Positions 9,084 through 17,694 of a stretch of DNA of 64,000 nt are shown in pieces. The notes below the pieces were generated by a model that saw only the letters and a list, made by a program, of their open reading frames with translations, did no database searches and was not told the origin of the DNA. The stretch comes from Planktomarina sp. (GTDB taxonomy: Bacteria > Pseudomonadota > Alphaproteobacteria > Rhodobacterales > Rhodobacteraceae). Position 1 is the first letter of the stretch, and each line of letters opens with the position of its first letter. A program made the position numbers and the translations under genes. The DNA lies in assembly GCA_020630595.1 (NCBI GenBank), contig JAHDBC010000001.1, positions 255,690-319,689 of the forward strand, given 5' to 3'.

Positions 9084-9698
9084 TTACGAATGCGCGAATA
9101 TATCTGTTTCCGGCCATCCAGCCAGATCAAGTTTTGCACGCGTTGGCAGGAAATCAAAACACGCCTGTGCGATGTCCATCCGATCTTCCCGGATCAAACG
9201 TTCATTCAACACATCCCGCAGTTTGTGCAAATGCAAAACGTCGGATGCCGCATAGTCAAGTTGTGCATCTGTCAATGTCGTCGCGCCCCAATCGGATGAT
9301 TGCTGCTGTTTGGATACATCAACCGACACCATTTCCTGCAACAGATTTTTCAGCCCATGACGGTCCGTATAGGTGCGCACCAATCGGCTTGCGATTTTTG
9401 TGCAGTACACCGGTGCCGTCAGGGCACCGAATGCGTGGTACATGGCCGCAATGTCGAACCGTCCGAAATGAAACAATTTCAAAACGTCAGGATTTTCCAG
9501 CATGCGGCACAGGTTCGGTGCGGCCGTTTGGCCCTTTGCGATTTGTACAAGATGGGCGTCACCGTCGCCCCCGGACATTTGCACAACACACAAACGATCC
9601 CGATGGGGGTTCAGCCCCATGGTTTCGCAATCAATTGCGACAACAGGACCTAAATCCAGATCATCTGGCAGGTCGCCCTGATACAGGTGGTTCGCCAT
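9084..9698 (-). CDS. rnd: Ribonuclease D, short form
   Basis: The 204-residue protein consists of only the DEDDy 3'-5' exonuclease domain: AIDCETMGL at residues 21-29 gives Asp23 and Glu25, FHFGRFDIAAMYH near 80-92 gives the second acidic site, and DYAASDVLHL near 167-176 gives the Tyr and last Asp. The HRDC domains of the long E. coli enzyme are missing, as is common in alphaproteobacterial rnd proteins. It should trim tRNA and other structured RNA 3' ends. ATG 9698, followed by ANHLYQGDL, was chosen over the longer frame to 9755, because conserved sequence begins here. It is the first gene of the rnd-kdsD-lptCAB group. Confidence 0.9.
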   Translation of the reverse strand: MANHLYQGDLPDDLDLGPVVAIDCETMGLNPHRDRLCVVQMSGGDGDAHLVQIAKGQTAAPNLCRMLENPDVLKLFHFGRFDIAAMYHAFGALTAPVYCTKIASRLVRTYTDRHGLKNLLQEMVSVDVSKQQQSSDWGATTLTDAQLDYAASDVLHLHKLRDVLNERLIREDRMDIAQACFDFLPTRAKLDLAGWPETDIFAHS

Positions 9699-9830
9699 AG
9701 ACGCACGTTCCTTCCCAATGCTTGCAGGGACACATGCCCCTTTCCCAACGGGCATTCAAGCAATTGCCCCTTAACATTGAACCAACAAGCGGGAATTGCC
9801 TGATGAAAAGATTTGAACAGTTTGGCCTAT

Positions 9831-9856
9831 TTCACCATCCCCCAAACAGGGGATGC
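9831..9856 (-). terminator. GC-rich hairpin after yaaA, possible terminator
   Basis: Bases 9836-9842 (CATCCCC) pair with 9849-9855 (GGGGATG) around a 6-base loop, 11 nt past the yaaA stop. There is no clear T-run after the stem on the minus strand, so it may stabilise the mRNA end instead of terminating by itself. Confidence 0.35.
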
Positions 9857-9866
9857 CCCCCGATTT

Positions 9867-10643
9867 TCAGGCTTTGGGATAATCGCGGACAAATACAGGT
9901 GCGTTGCTGGTCGATTGATCTGGGTCATACGCATAGCCACCGGCGTTGAAGGCTTGCAGGCCCGATGGATCCTGAACCCTGTTTTCGATCACAAATCGGG
10001 CCATCGCCCCCCGTGCGCGTTTGGCAAAAAAGCTGACGGTTTTTGCTTTGCCATCTTTCAGTTCCAGAAACTGTGGTGTGACCACATCCAGCTTCAACGC
10101 GTTCAGATCGACGGCCCCAAAATATTCCTGACTGGCGCAATTTACCAACGCGGTCGCGCCGGTGTTTTCGGCCTGTGCATTCAGGGCGGTCGCAATGGTG
10201 TCACCCCAATATTGGTACAGGTTCGTACCGCGGCGGGTTTTCAATCGGCTGCCCATTTCCAGACGATAGGGTTGAATATCATCCAATGGTCGCAGCACAC
10301 CGTAAAGCCCGGACAGAATGCGCAGGTGGTTCTGCGCATAGGCCATATCATCCGGATCAAGCGTTGCAGCCTCTAACCCCTGATAGGTGTCGCCGTTGAA
10401 TGCCAACGCGGCGGGGCGGGTGGTTTCGGGGGCTGGTTCGGCCTGATAGGCCTTGAACCGGTCCCGGTTCAGCCGCGCCAGATCATCGCTGATCGACATC
10501 AGCTTTTTCAGATCGCCCAGCGTCAGGTTGCGGGCCGTTTTCGCAAGCGACAATGCCTCTTTCCCGAAGTCGGGGGTAGAGGTGTCAAACCCCGGGCGTT
10601 CTTGCCAATCCAGACTTTTCGCGGGTGAGATACAGACAAGCAT
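9867..10643 (-). CDS. yaaA: Peroxide stress protein YaaA (DUF328)
   Basis: This 258-residue protein opens with MLVCISPAKSLDW, the highly conserved N-terminus of the YaaA/DUF328 family, and keeps the later blocks FNGDTYQGLEA and LRILSGLYGVLRPLD. E. coli YaaA lowers free intracellular iron during peroxide stress and binds DNA; the molecular mechanism is not settled. It is a cytoplasmic single-domain protein of normal length. It is transcribed away from recQ's end on the same strand, with 38 bp between the two genes, and a GC-rich hairpin follows its stop. Confidence 0.94.
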   Translation of the reverse strand: MLVCISPAKSLDWQERPGFDTSTPDFGKEALSLAKTARNLTLGDLKKLMSISDDLARLNRDRFKAYQAEPAPETTRPAALAFNGDTYQGLEAATLDPDDMAYAQNHLRILSGLYGVLRPLDDIQPYRLEMGSRLKTRRGTNLYQYWGDTIATALNAQAENTGATALVNCASQEYFGAVDLNALKLDVVTPQFLELKDGKAKTVSFFAKRARGAMARFVIENRVQDPSGLQAFNAGGYAYDPDQSTSNAPVFVRDYPKA

Positions 10644-10681
10644 GGCGTTCCCCTTTGGTTCCCTTGGGCATATAGCAGGCG

Positions 10682-12724
10682 CTATCCATCTGCCAAGATG
10701 CGAAGAAAGGCAGCACCGAACCGTTCTGCCTTTTGGTCACCCATGCCCTGTATGCGTGCCAGATCATCCAGTGTTTCGGGCTTGTATTCCACGATTTTTC
10801 GCAACGTGGATGTTGTGCACGTCAGCGGTTTTTCAGTACCAAATTCTCCGCGCTGCAGGTCAAGTTGGGCCTGGGCCAGACGGTCGAATATCGCGCCTTC
10901 TGGTCGTCCGGCCAGTTTGCGGCGGGTGGGATGAATATCTTGGGCTGCACCAGTTATCACGGCAAGAAATTCGCGCCCATAACTTTCCAGCTTTTTGGCG
11001 CCTACACCGCTGATCCCGGCCATCTGATCCAGCGTCACCGGGCGGCGTTCGGCCATTTCGATCAGGGTCTTGTCGTTGAAGATGATATAAGCTGGGACTT
11101 TTTGCTGTTCAGCCAAAGCACGACGTTTCGCCTTCAATGCAGACAACAGCGGGGCGTCTTCGTCACTGACCAACGCTTTGACGGCGGGTCTGCGGTCTGT
11201 GGTGATCGTGTCCTTGCGCAGGGTGATTGTGGTTTCACCCTTCAACAATGGGCGCGCATTTTCCGTGAAGCGTAGCGCACCGTGGCGATCCGGATCCGGG
11301 CGGATCAGATCATGCCCCATCATCTGTCGGAAAATGGCCGTCCACATCGCCTTGCTGTGGGCCTTGCCAACACCGAAGGTCGGCAGGTCATCGTGGCCGC
11401 GTTGGCGCACCTTTTCGGTTGATGTGCCGCGCAAAACGTCGATCAGATGACCTGCGCCGAACCATTCGCCTGTGCGCAAAATGGCAGACAGCGCCATACG
11501 AACCGGCTGTGTTGCATCGAATGTTTCCGGGGCCTTGTCGCATAAATCACATTTGCCGCAGGTGATGGTGGTTTCGCCAAAATAGCCCAACAGGTTGATG
11601 CGGCGGCATTCCAATGCTTCTGCCAATCCCAACAGGGCATTCAGCCGCGCATGATCGGCCATTTTGCGGTCGGGCGGGGCCAATCCTTCGTCGATTTGGG
11701 ACCGCCGCAGTTTGATGTCGTCGGCCCCAAACAAGGTCAGCGTTTCAGCGGGCGCCCCATCCCGCCCGGCGCGTCCGATTTCCTGATAATAGCTTTCAAT
11801 GGATTTCGGCAGGTCTGCGTGGGCGACCCAACGAATGTCAGGTTTATCCACCCCCATACCAAAGGCGACGGTGGCCACAACGACCAGATCATCTTCGCGC
11901 TGAAATCGGGTTTCGACGATGCGCCTGTCTTCTGCGTCCATTCCGCCGTGGTAGTGCGCGGCGTTGTGGTCTGCGTCGCGCAAGGCCCCGGCAATCGTTT
12001 CGGTTTTTGCACGGGTGCCGCAATATACGATGCCAGCCTGTCCTTTTCGCGCACTGGCATAGCCCAGGATTTGGCGGCGCGGATTGTCTTTTGCTGCAAA
12101 AGCCAGATGCAGATTGGGCCGGTCAAAACCATGCAGAAATGTGTTGGGCTGCACCCCGTCGAACAGGCGGTTCACGATTTCCTGCTGGGTTTCTTCATCT
12201 GCGGTCGCCGTGAACGCAGCCACCGGAACATTCAGCGCCCGTTTCAATTCACCAATGCGCAAATAATCGGGCCGAAAATCATGGCCCCATTGTGAAACAC
12301 AGTGGGCTTCGTCCACCGCGATCAGCGTCACACCAATCCGCCGCAACATCCCCATGGCCGACCCAGCGGACAATCGTTCCGGGGCAAGGTACAACAATTT
12401 CAGTGCGCCCTGTTCCAGTGCATCCCAGACAGCATCCGTTTCTTCGGGTGTGTTGCCCGATGTCAGGCAGCCAGCCGATACGCCTGCCTGTTGCAGCGCC
12501 TGCACCTGATCGCGCATCAGGGCGATCAGTGGGGAAATCACAACGGTCACCCCATCGCGCATTAAAGCGGGCAATTGGAAACACAGGGATTTGCCGCCGC
12601 CGGTTGGCATGATCGCCAGCACGTTTTCCCCGGCCGTTACGGCACGAACAATGTCTTCCTGACCCGGGCGAAAGGCACCGAATCCGAAAGTGTCCCGTAA
12701 CAGGGCGTGCGCTGCGTCTGACAT
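10682..12724 (-). CDS. recQ: ATP-dependent DNA helicase RecQ
   Basis: The protein has 680 residues, longer than E. coli RecQ (about 610). Walker A is PTGGGKS at 40-46, the DEAHCVSQWGHDFRP block follows near residue 137, and helicase motifs V/VI appear as ATVAFGMGVDKPDIR and QEIGRAGRDG. A zinc-binding RQC element contains CRRINLLGYFGE and CGKCDLC. The C-terminus holds an HRDC domain (ISGVGAKKLESYG) and a second helix-hairpin-helix-like segment (IQGMGDQKAERFG). It unwinds DNA 3' to 5' in the RecF pathway and at stalled forks. Length and all motifs indicate an intact gene. Confidence 0.95.
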   Translation of the reverse strand: MSDAAHALLRDTFGFGAFRPGQEDIVRAVTAGENVLAIMPTGGGKSLCFQLPALMRDGVTVVISPLIALMRDQVQALQQAGVSAGCLTSGNTPEETDAVWDALEQGALKLLYLAPERLSAGSAMGMLRRIGVTLIAVDEAHCVSQWGHDFRPDYLRIGELKRALNVPVAAFTATADEETQQEIVNRLFDGVQPNTFLHGFDRPNLHLAFAAKDNPRRQILGYASARKGQAGIVYCGTRAKTETIAGALRDADHNAAHYHGGMDAEDRRIVETRFQREDDLVVVATVAFGMGVDKPDIRWVAHADLPKSIESYYQEIGRAGRDGAPAETLTLFGADDIKLRRSQIDEGLAPPDRKMADHARLNALLGLAEALECRRINLLGYFGETTITCGKCDLCDKAPETFDATQPVRMALSAILRTGEWFGAGHLIDVLRGTSTEKVRQRGHDDLPTFGVGKAHSKAMWTAIFRQMMGHDLIRPDPDRHGALRFTENARPLLKGETTITLRKDTITTDRRPAVKALVSDEDAPLLSALKAKRRALAEQQKVPAYIIFNDKTLIEMAERRPVTLDQMAGISGVGAKKLESYGREFLAVITGAAQDIHPTRRKLAGRPEGAIFDRLAQAQLDLQRGEFGTEKPLTCTTSTLRKIVEYKPETLDDLARIQGMGDQKAERFGAAFLRILADG

Positions 12725-12774
12725 ATTGACCCCGAAGTTGCGGGCAGCGTGATTAGCATGCCCTTACGTTGGGG

Positions 12775-13059
12775 TTAAATCCCAAAGACGACCTGTTGCA
12801 AGATGCGTTCGATCGCAAAGATACCGAACAGGGCCACGATGGGCGACAGATCGATCCCCCCCAAATCCGGCAAGAAGCGGCGGATCGGCGCGTAGATCGG
12901 TTCCAACAAACGCGACAGCACATTCCAGATCTGACCGACAATCGGTTGATAAGGGTTCAATACCTGAAACGAAATCAGCCAAGACATGATGAAATGCGCA
13001 AAAATGAAGAATTTCACAATTCCCAGAAACGCGGTGATGATGTCGTAAAATGCGGCCAT
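12775..13059 (-). CDS. YggT family integral membrane protein
   Basis: This 94-residue protein has a hydrophobic N-terminal helix (about residues 3-25), an amphipathic middle with the conserved NPYQPIVGQIWNVLSRLLEPIY region, including the family motif LEPIYAPIRRFLP, and a second hydrophobic helix near the C-terminus. YggT proteins are inner-membrane proteins linked to osmotic or ion stress, chloroplast division homologues and sometimes cell division, but a biochemical activity is not established. It lies 50 bp upstream of recQ on the same strand and may share its transcript. Confidence 0.88.
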   Translation of the reverse strand: MAAFYDIITAFLGIVKFFIFAHFIMSWLISFQVLNPYQPIVGQIWNVLSRLLEPIYAPIRRFLPDLGGIDLSPIVALFGIFAIERILQQVVFGI

Positions 13060-13193
13060 GATGGTTCCCCTTGCTTGCCGTATACGTAGGAAAGCCCACC
13101 GTGATCGGCAATCCCTTTTGGTGCTGTGCCTTCCCCTTGGTCACGATTGACGTTAACGTCAGCGAAACCATTTTGGGTGCAAGGAGCCACCCC

Positions 13194-13727
13194 ATGTACC
13201 CTTTTATTCGTTTATCTTGGCAATTTTTTATTCATCGCAACGCCCCGAAGCTGGCGGTTGACGATATTCACATCAGCCATCACATCTGCCTGCCCACCGA
13301 CATTGATTTATGGTGGGAATTGAACAATGGCCGCACATTGACCCTGTATGATCTGGGGCGTTTGCCCATGGCCAGACGGGCGGGGCTGATCCAGATGTTG
13401 AAAGACAACAACTGGGGCCTGACCATGGCTGGTGTGTCGGTCCGGTACCGCAAACGCATCCGCATGTGGCAACGGTTTGAAATGCGAAGCCGTGCGCTGG
13501 GCATGGATGACAAATTCATTTATTTGGAACAATCGCTATGGCGGAACAATGAATGTTGCGGGCATGCACTTTATCGATCTGCGGTGACGGACAAAGACGG
13601 TATCGTGAAGCCAGACCGGGTGATTGCCGCCCTTGGCATACCATTCACCAAACCGCTTCCCGATTGGGTGCAGGCCTGGATTGACGCAGATGCGACACGC
13701 CCCTGGCCACCGATGCAGGATTCCTAG
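13194..13727 (+). CDS. Hotdog-fold thioesterase-like protein (THEM6 type)
   Basis: From ATG 13194 the protein has 177 residues. It begins MYPFIRLSWQFF and contains DIHISHHICLPTDIDLWWELNNGRTLTLYDLGR, which resembles the hotdog helix region of 4HBT_2 and THEM6-like acyl-CoA thioesterases, where Asp in the DIDLWWELNNG segment takes the catalytic place. The start is fixed by AAGGAG 7 nt upstream; the frame is open for 123 bp more, but nothing there is conserved. The function is probably hydrolysis of an acyl-CoA, or only acyl binding. It stands alone between the divergent yggT gene and the downstream transporter. Confidence 0.75.
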   Translation: MYPFIRLSWQFFIHRNAPKLAVDDIHISHHICLPTDIDLWWELNNGRTLTLYDLGRLPMARRAGLIQMLKDNNWGLTMAGVSVRYRKRIRMWQRFEMRSRALGMDDKFIYLEQSLWRNNECCGHALYRSAVTDKDGIVKPDRVIAALGIPFTKPLPDWVQAWIDADATRPWPPMQDS

Positions 13728-13797
13728 CGTAACACTTGCTTTTGAACACGGTTCCCGCCCACAGTCCCCAAAACGATAATTTCCCGGGGAGGGGACA

Positions 13798-15213
13798 ATG
13801 GAAGCCAACGCAACGGACCCAGCGCTGAAAAAGCGTGTTTGGGGTTGGATGATGTTCGATTGGGCCACACAGCCGTTTTACACGCTGGGCCTGACCTTTA
13901 TCTTTGGTCCCTATTTCGCCGTTGTGGCGGCTGAACATTTCATGGCCACAGGGATTGATGAACAAACCGCCGAGGCGCAAGCGCAAACCATGTGGTCCTG
14001 GGGCCAAGGTATTGCTGGCGTGTTCATTGCTTTTGCCGGCGTTATCTTGGGCGCTTATGCGGACAGCACCGGACGGCGCATGCCATGGGTATGGTTCTTT
14101 TCTGTCATCTTTTTCGTCTTTTCGTGGATGCTTTGGTTCACCATGCCGGATGGGTCGAACATCTGGTTCGCGCTGATTGTCTTTTCCATCGGGTTTATTG
14201 CCGGTGAATTCATGCTGATCTTTGTGAATGCCCAGCTCCCCAGTTTGGGCGATGATGATGAAGTGGGCAAAATCTCTGGAAGTGGGGCGGCGATCGGGTA
14301 CTGGGGCGGATTTGTTGCCTTTCTGATCATGATCTTTTTGATCGCAGAATCCGAACCCGGCGGCACCACAATGATCCTGGGTTTGGATCCCGCGTTTGGT
14401 CTATTGGATGCTGACACGCGGGAAGGCACCCGTGCAGTCGGCCCCTTCATCGCGATTTGGTTCCTGATCTTTATGGTGCCCTACTATGCGTGGGTCCGTG
14501 AAGTGCGCCCACCACAACGCCAAGGTGGGTTTAGTCAAGCAATGGCGGACCTTAAAACATCGTTGAAAAATGTTAAGGATCGCCCGAGCCTATTTTCGTT
14601 CCTGATCTCGTCCATGTTTTACCGCGATGCGTTAAATGGCTTGTATGCCTTTGGTGGGGTCTATGCCGCGCTGGTGCTGGATTGGACAACATTCCAGCTG
14701 GGTATATTTGGCATCATTTCTATCGTGACAGCCGCTGTTGCAACCCAGATTTCAGGTCGCTTTGACGCCAAACATGGACCACGCCCTGTGATCATCTTCC
14801 ATATCTGGGTTCTGATCCTTGTTTGTATCACCATCGTTGGAATGACACGGGAATCCATCTTTGGCATTCCGCTCGCAGAAGGCTCCAACATTCCGGACAT
14901 TGTTTTCATGATCTGTGGGTCCGCCATCGGCGGGTCTGGCGGGGGCATCTATGCGGCCAGCCGTTCCATGATGGTGCGCCACACGCACCCTGAACGCCCG
15001 ACCGAAGCCTTTGGTCTGTTTGCATTGTCTGGCAAAGCGACCGCGTTTTTGGCGCCGATGTTGATCGGCTTGTTCACCTATCTGCTGAATGACGCTCGTT
15101 TAGGGTTTTCGCCGGTCATAGGTCTGTTCATCGTCGGGATGATCCTGCTACGCTGGGTCAACAAAGACGGAGATCGAGCAGAATGGTCAAAATCCTCTAT
15201 CCCTGCGCCTTAG
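13798..15213 (+). CDS. MFS transporter, Atg22/UMF1 type
   Basis: The 471-residue membrane protein has the N-terminal signature FDWATQPFYTLGLTFIFGPYF near residues 19-39, typical of the Atg22-like (UMF1) branch of the major facilitator superfamily, and about 12 predicted membrane segments. A conserved inter-helix loop, GAYADSTGRRMPW near residue 83, corresponds to the MFS motif A. The fungal homologue exports amino acids from the vacuole; bacterial substrates are not known. The ribosome-binding site GGGGAGGGG sits just before the ATG. The 3' end overlaps mepA by 31 bp, so the two are probably cotranscribed. Confidence 0.88.
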   Translation: MEANATDPALKKRVWGWMMFDWATQPFYTLGLTFIFGPYFAVVAAEHFMATGIDEQTAEAQAQTMWSWGQGIAGVFIAFAGVILGAYADSTGRRMPWVWFFSVIFFVFSWMLWFTMPDGSNIWFALIVFSIGFIAGEFMLIFVNAQLPSLGDDDEVGKISGSGAAIGYWGGFVAFLIMIFLIAESEPGGTTMILGLDPAFGLLDADTREGTRAVGPFIAIWFLIFMVPYYAWVREVRPPQRQGGFSQAMADLKTSLKNVKDRPSLFSFLISSMFYRDALNGLYAFGGVYAALVLDWTTFQLGIFGIISIVTAAVATQISGRFDAKHGPRPVIIFHIWVLILVCITIVGMTRESIFGIPLAEGSNIPDIVFMICGSAIGGSGGGIYAASRSMMVRHTHPERPTEAFGLFALSGKATAFLAPMLIGLFTYLLNDARLGFSPVIGLFIVGMILLRWVNKDGDRAEWSKSSIPAP

Positions 15214-16088
15214 TTCTGGCGCTGCTGGGCTGCGGCCCTTCAAACGAACCTGCGCAAATGTCTTTTGCGCAGGGCACATCCGATGCACTGGCAAAACCCC
15301 TGTTTCGGGCACAAACCACGCCTGCCCCGGGGCCAGCACAGGTTTTTGGTCGTGTGGCTGGCGGGTGCATTCAAGGCGCAGTGGAAATCCCGGAAACAGG
15401 TCCAACATGGCAAGCCATGCGTCTGTCGCGGGATAAAAACTGGGGCCACCCTGTCGCGCTTGATTTCATCCGTGATCATTCCGCCAAAGTATCCCGTCTG
15501 CCCGGTTGGGAAGGGCTTTATGTTGGCGATCTGGGGCTGCCGCGCGGCGGGCCAAACAATGGCCACGCCAGCCACCAAGCGGGTCTGGACATCGATTTTT
15601 GGATGCTGCCCCCAACTCGCCTGAACCTGACCCCCAGCGAACGGGAAAACATTTCATCCATCACGATGCAGCGTACCAGTGGTGCCTTCGTCAACAATTC
15701 CTGGACCGAACAGCACCGCGAAATGCTGAAACTTGCGGCCAGCGATCCGCGGGTGGATCGTATTTTCATCTTTGCGGGTGCCAAGGTGGATCTGTGCCGC
15801 TGGGCCGATGCAACGGGTGGCAACCGCGATTGGCTGCGCAAGGTGCGCCCGTGGTGGGGGCATCACTTCCATTATCATGTTCGGCTAAAATGCCCTGCAG
15901 ACAGCCCGTTTTGCCGCGATTCCGGGCCGCTGCCTGCGGGCGATGGCTGTGCATGGGCCGATGAATGGGTGGACACCCGTATTTTGAACCCACCACCCCC
16001 GGATCCGAACGCGCCGCCGCGGCCGCCACGCAAACCGCCGACCTTGGCCAATCTGCCTGCGCAATGTTCCGCCTTGGTTGGGCGCTAG
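15183..16088 (+). CDS. mepA: Penicillin-insensitive murein endopeptidase MepA
   Basis: This 301-residue protein has a lipoprotein signal peptide with lipobox LLGC (Cys17), so unlike E. coli MepA it seems to be anchored in the outer membrane. The M74/LAS metallopeptidase motifs are present: NNGHASHQAGLDIDFW near residues 125-140 gives the first zinc His and Asp, and WGHHFHYHVRL near 225 gives the last His residues. It cuts D-Ala-mDAP crosslinks in peptidoglycan. The proline-rich C-terminus (PPPPDPNAPPRPPRKPP) is a flexible tail. Its end overlaps the next gene by 25 bp. Confidence 0.92.
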   Translation: MVKILYPCALVLALLGCGPSNEPAQMSFAQGTSDALAKPLFRAQTTPAPGPAQVFGRVAGGCIQGAVEIPETGPTWQAMRLSRDKNWGHPVALDFIRDHSAKVSRLPGWEGLYVGDLGLPRGGPNNGHASHQAGLDIDFWMLPPTRLNLTPSERENISSITMQRTSGAFVNNSWTEQHREMLKLAASDPRVDRIFIFAGAKVDLCRWADATGGNRDWLRKVRPWWGHHFHYHVRLKCPADSPFCRDSGPLPAGDGCAWADEWVDTRILNPPPPDPNAPPRPPRKPPTLANLPAQCSALVGR

Positions 16089-16912
16089 CGCTTCTGTGGG
16101 CAGCGCCGGTCGCTGCCCAGATCACCCATCTTTCGACATTCCATTGGAACGATGACCACCCAGCTGTGAAGGGGGTGTCTGGCATCGAAGTGTCCGATGA
16201 TGGCACGCAGTTTGTGGCTGTCACTGATTTCGGCCAAATGATCTTTGGGCGCATGCTGCGGGATCAGGGTCAGTTGCGCGCAGTCACCATCCAGCGAACA
16301 GGATTGATGAAAGCACAGTCTGGCCGGGATTTGGTCAGGTCTGAACGCGATGCCGAAGGCATTGCAATTGGGCCAGATGGTATACCGGTGGTGGCATTTG
16401 AACGTATCCACCGCGTCGCGCGGTTTGCGGACCCTTATGGACCAGCCGTTTATTTAGGGACCCTGTTTCATGATCCGGGCCTGTCTGGAAATTCGGGGTT
16501 GGAGGCGTTGGCCGTACACCCCGGTGGCACATTGTTTGCAGTCGCCGAACGCGCAGTCGGTGGCCGGATGCCCGTCTATGCGTTTCGAAGGGGAAACTGG
16601 ACGGTTGAATTCCACCTTGACCACGAAGAAGGGTTCTTTCCCGTAGGTGCCGATTTTGGACCCGATGGCAAACTTTACCTGCTTGAACGGCGATTTGCGT
16701 ATCTTGCCTTTACATCCCGCATCCGCGTGATCGACGTCACCCGCCGCACCGACACCGTGATCTGGACCAGCCGGCCCGGCGCATTCGACAATCTGGAAGC
16801 GCTGGCCACATGGACCGACGCCGATGGGCGCATCCGCCTGACATTGGTGTCGGACGACAACGACAATTGGTTTCAATCAACCCAGATCGTCGAATTGGTC
16901 TTGTCAGACTAG
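16064..16912 (+). CDS. Esterase-like activity of phytase family protein
   Basis: From ATG 16064 the protein has 282 residues with a signal peptide (about 1-19, WAAPVAAQ cleavage), so it is exported. The body is built of beta-propeller-like blades such as GVSGIEVSDDGTQFVAVTD and LVRSERDAEGIAIGPDG, the pattern of the phytase-like esterase family found after mepA in many Rhodobacteraceae. The start codon was chosen because it gives a normal signal peptide; an upstream ATG at 15965 would begin inside mepA without one. The likely reaction is hydrolysis of a phosphoester or ester in the periplasm; the substrate is unknown. Confidence 0.82.
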   Translation: MFRLGWALALLWAAPVAAQITHLSTFHWNDDHPAVKGVSGIEVSDDGTQFVAVTDFGQMIFGRMLRDQGQLRAVTIQRTGLMKAQSGRDLVRSERDAEGIAIGPDGIPVVAFERIHRVARFADPYGPAVYLGTLFHDPGLSGNSGLEALAVHPGGTLFAVAERAVGGRMPVYAFRRGNWTVEFHLDHEEGFFPVGADFGPDGKLYLLERRFAYLAFTSRIRVIDVTRRTDTVIWTSRPGAFDNLEALATWTDADGRIRLTLVSDDNDNWFQSTQIVELVLSD

Positions 16913-16990
16913 GGCCAAGTGTCTTATGCGGCCCCGTTCCCTTCGGGGGTACAAGTCGCCGCAACCTTGGATAAAAAACGGGCATCTAAA
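16913..16990 (+). promoter_or_regulatory. Structured leader of yhhQ, candidate riboswitch
   Basis: The 78-nt space before yhhQ can form three nested helices: CCAAG 16915-16919 with CTTGG 16966-16970, GCGGC 16928-16932 with GCCGC 16958-16962, and CCCG 16933-16936 with CGGG 16944-16947 over a 7-nt loop. An A-run (16973-16978) and ACGGG (16978-16982) follow; ACGGG could instead pair with CCCGT 16933-16937, giving an alternative fold near the start codon. There is no good Shine-Dalgarno other than this G-rich element. Because yhhQ imports a queuosine precursor, a preQ1-sensing element is plausible, but the sequence does not match a preQ1 class I core. Confidence 0.42.
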
Positions 16991-17626
16991 ATGAAATCGA
17001 TCCATCTTCCTGGCATTCTTGCCATGGCCGCTATCGTCGTGGCCTCCAATATTCTTGTTCAATTCCTGCTTCTGGATGGTCTTTTGACCTGGGGGGCCTT
17101 TACCTATCCGCTCGCCTTTTTGGTGACCGATGTGATGAACCGCATCTACGGGGCCGCAGCTGCACGCAAGGTCGTGTTGGTGGGCTTTGTCGTGGGGGTG
17201 ATCTGTTCATTGATTGGCACCCAAATCACCCTGCAAGGGGACGGCTACACGTACCAAGCGGTCGCATTGCGGGTTGCTGTGGGGTCAGGCACCGCGTTCC
17301 TGATCGCCCAACTGTTGGACGTTTCAATCTTTCAACGGGTGGGGTCGGCCGTGTGGTGGAAAGCCCCGCTGGTTTCGACCATCATCGGGTCTGCCGTAGA
17401 CACAGCGCTGTTCTTTACCATTGCGTTCGCAGGGTTCATCAGCTTTGGCGCGGCTGCCGATGGCGAAGTGTCTTGGGCATTGGACTCCGTTCCGTTCCTG
17501 CTGACAGGACCATTGGCCCCGCTGTGGGTCACATTGGCGGTCGCTGATTGGGGTGTGAAACTGGCGATTGCGCTGGTCGCGTTGATCCCATTCCGGGTTC
17601 TGACCGCGCGGGCCCAGCCTGCATAA
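16991..17626 (+). CDS. yhhQ: Queuosine precursor transporter YhhQ (QPTR)
   Basis: From ATG 16991 the protein has 211 residues and about six membrane segments. The conserved region GAFTYPLAFLVTDVMNRIYG at residues 37-56 is the family hallmark of COG1738/DUF165. YhhQ imports preQ0/preQ1 or queuine for salvage of the tRNA nucleoside queuosine. I took the internal ATG because it starts just at the first membrane helix; the frame upstream runs through a sequence that folds as RNA. queG, the last enzyme of queuosine synthesis, lies in the same window at 28.0-29.1 kb. The gene ends 68 bp before a small structured transcript. Confidence 0.9.
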   Translation: MKSIHLPGILAMAAIVVASNILVQFLLLDGLLTWGAFTYPLAFLVTDVMNRIYGAAAARKVVLVGFVVGVICSLIGTQITLQGDGYTYQAVALRVAVGSGTAFLIAQLLDVSIFQRVGSAVWWKAPLVSTIIGSAVDTALFFTIAFAGFISFGAAADGEVSWALDSVPFLLTGPLAPLWVTLAVADWGVKLAIALVALIPFRVLTARAQPA

Positions 17627-17631
17627 AATCG

Positions 17632-17660
17632 TTGACTTCTGATTCGGCTGTGGCAAGCTG
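17632..17660 (+). promoter_or_regulatory. Candidate promoter of the small transcript
   Basis: TTGACT at 17632-17637 is a strong -35 hexamer. The 17-bp spacing puts the -10 at AAGCTG (17655-17660), which is poor, though weak -10 elements are common in Rhodobacteraceae. Nothing else in this stretch between yhhQ and the 18-codon ORF looks like a gene. Confidence 0.4.
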
Positions 17661-17694
17661 AAGGTGTTATCAACAACTGAAAGGAGGTGATCCA

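Noticed and set aside
16932..16982. preQ1 class I riboswitch as the identity of the yhhQ leader
   Set aside because: The A-rich tail is similar, but the compact single stem with the usual loop sequence is missing; three nested stems do not fit the class.
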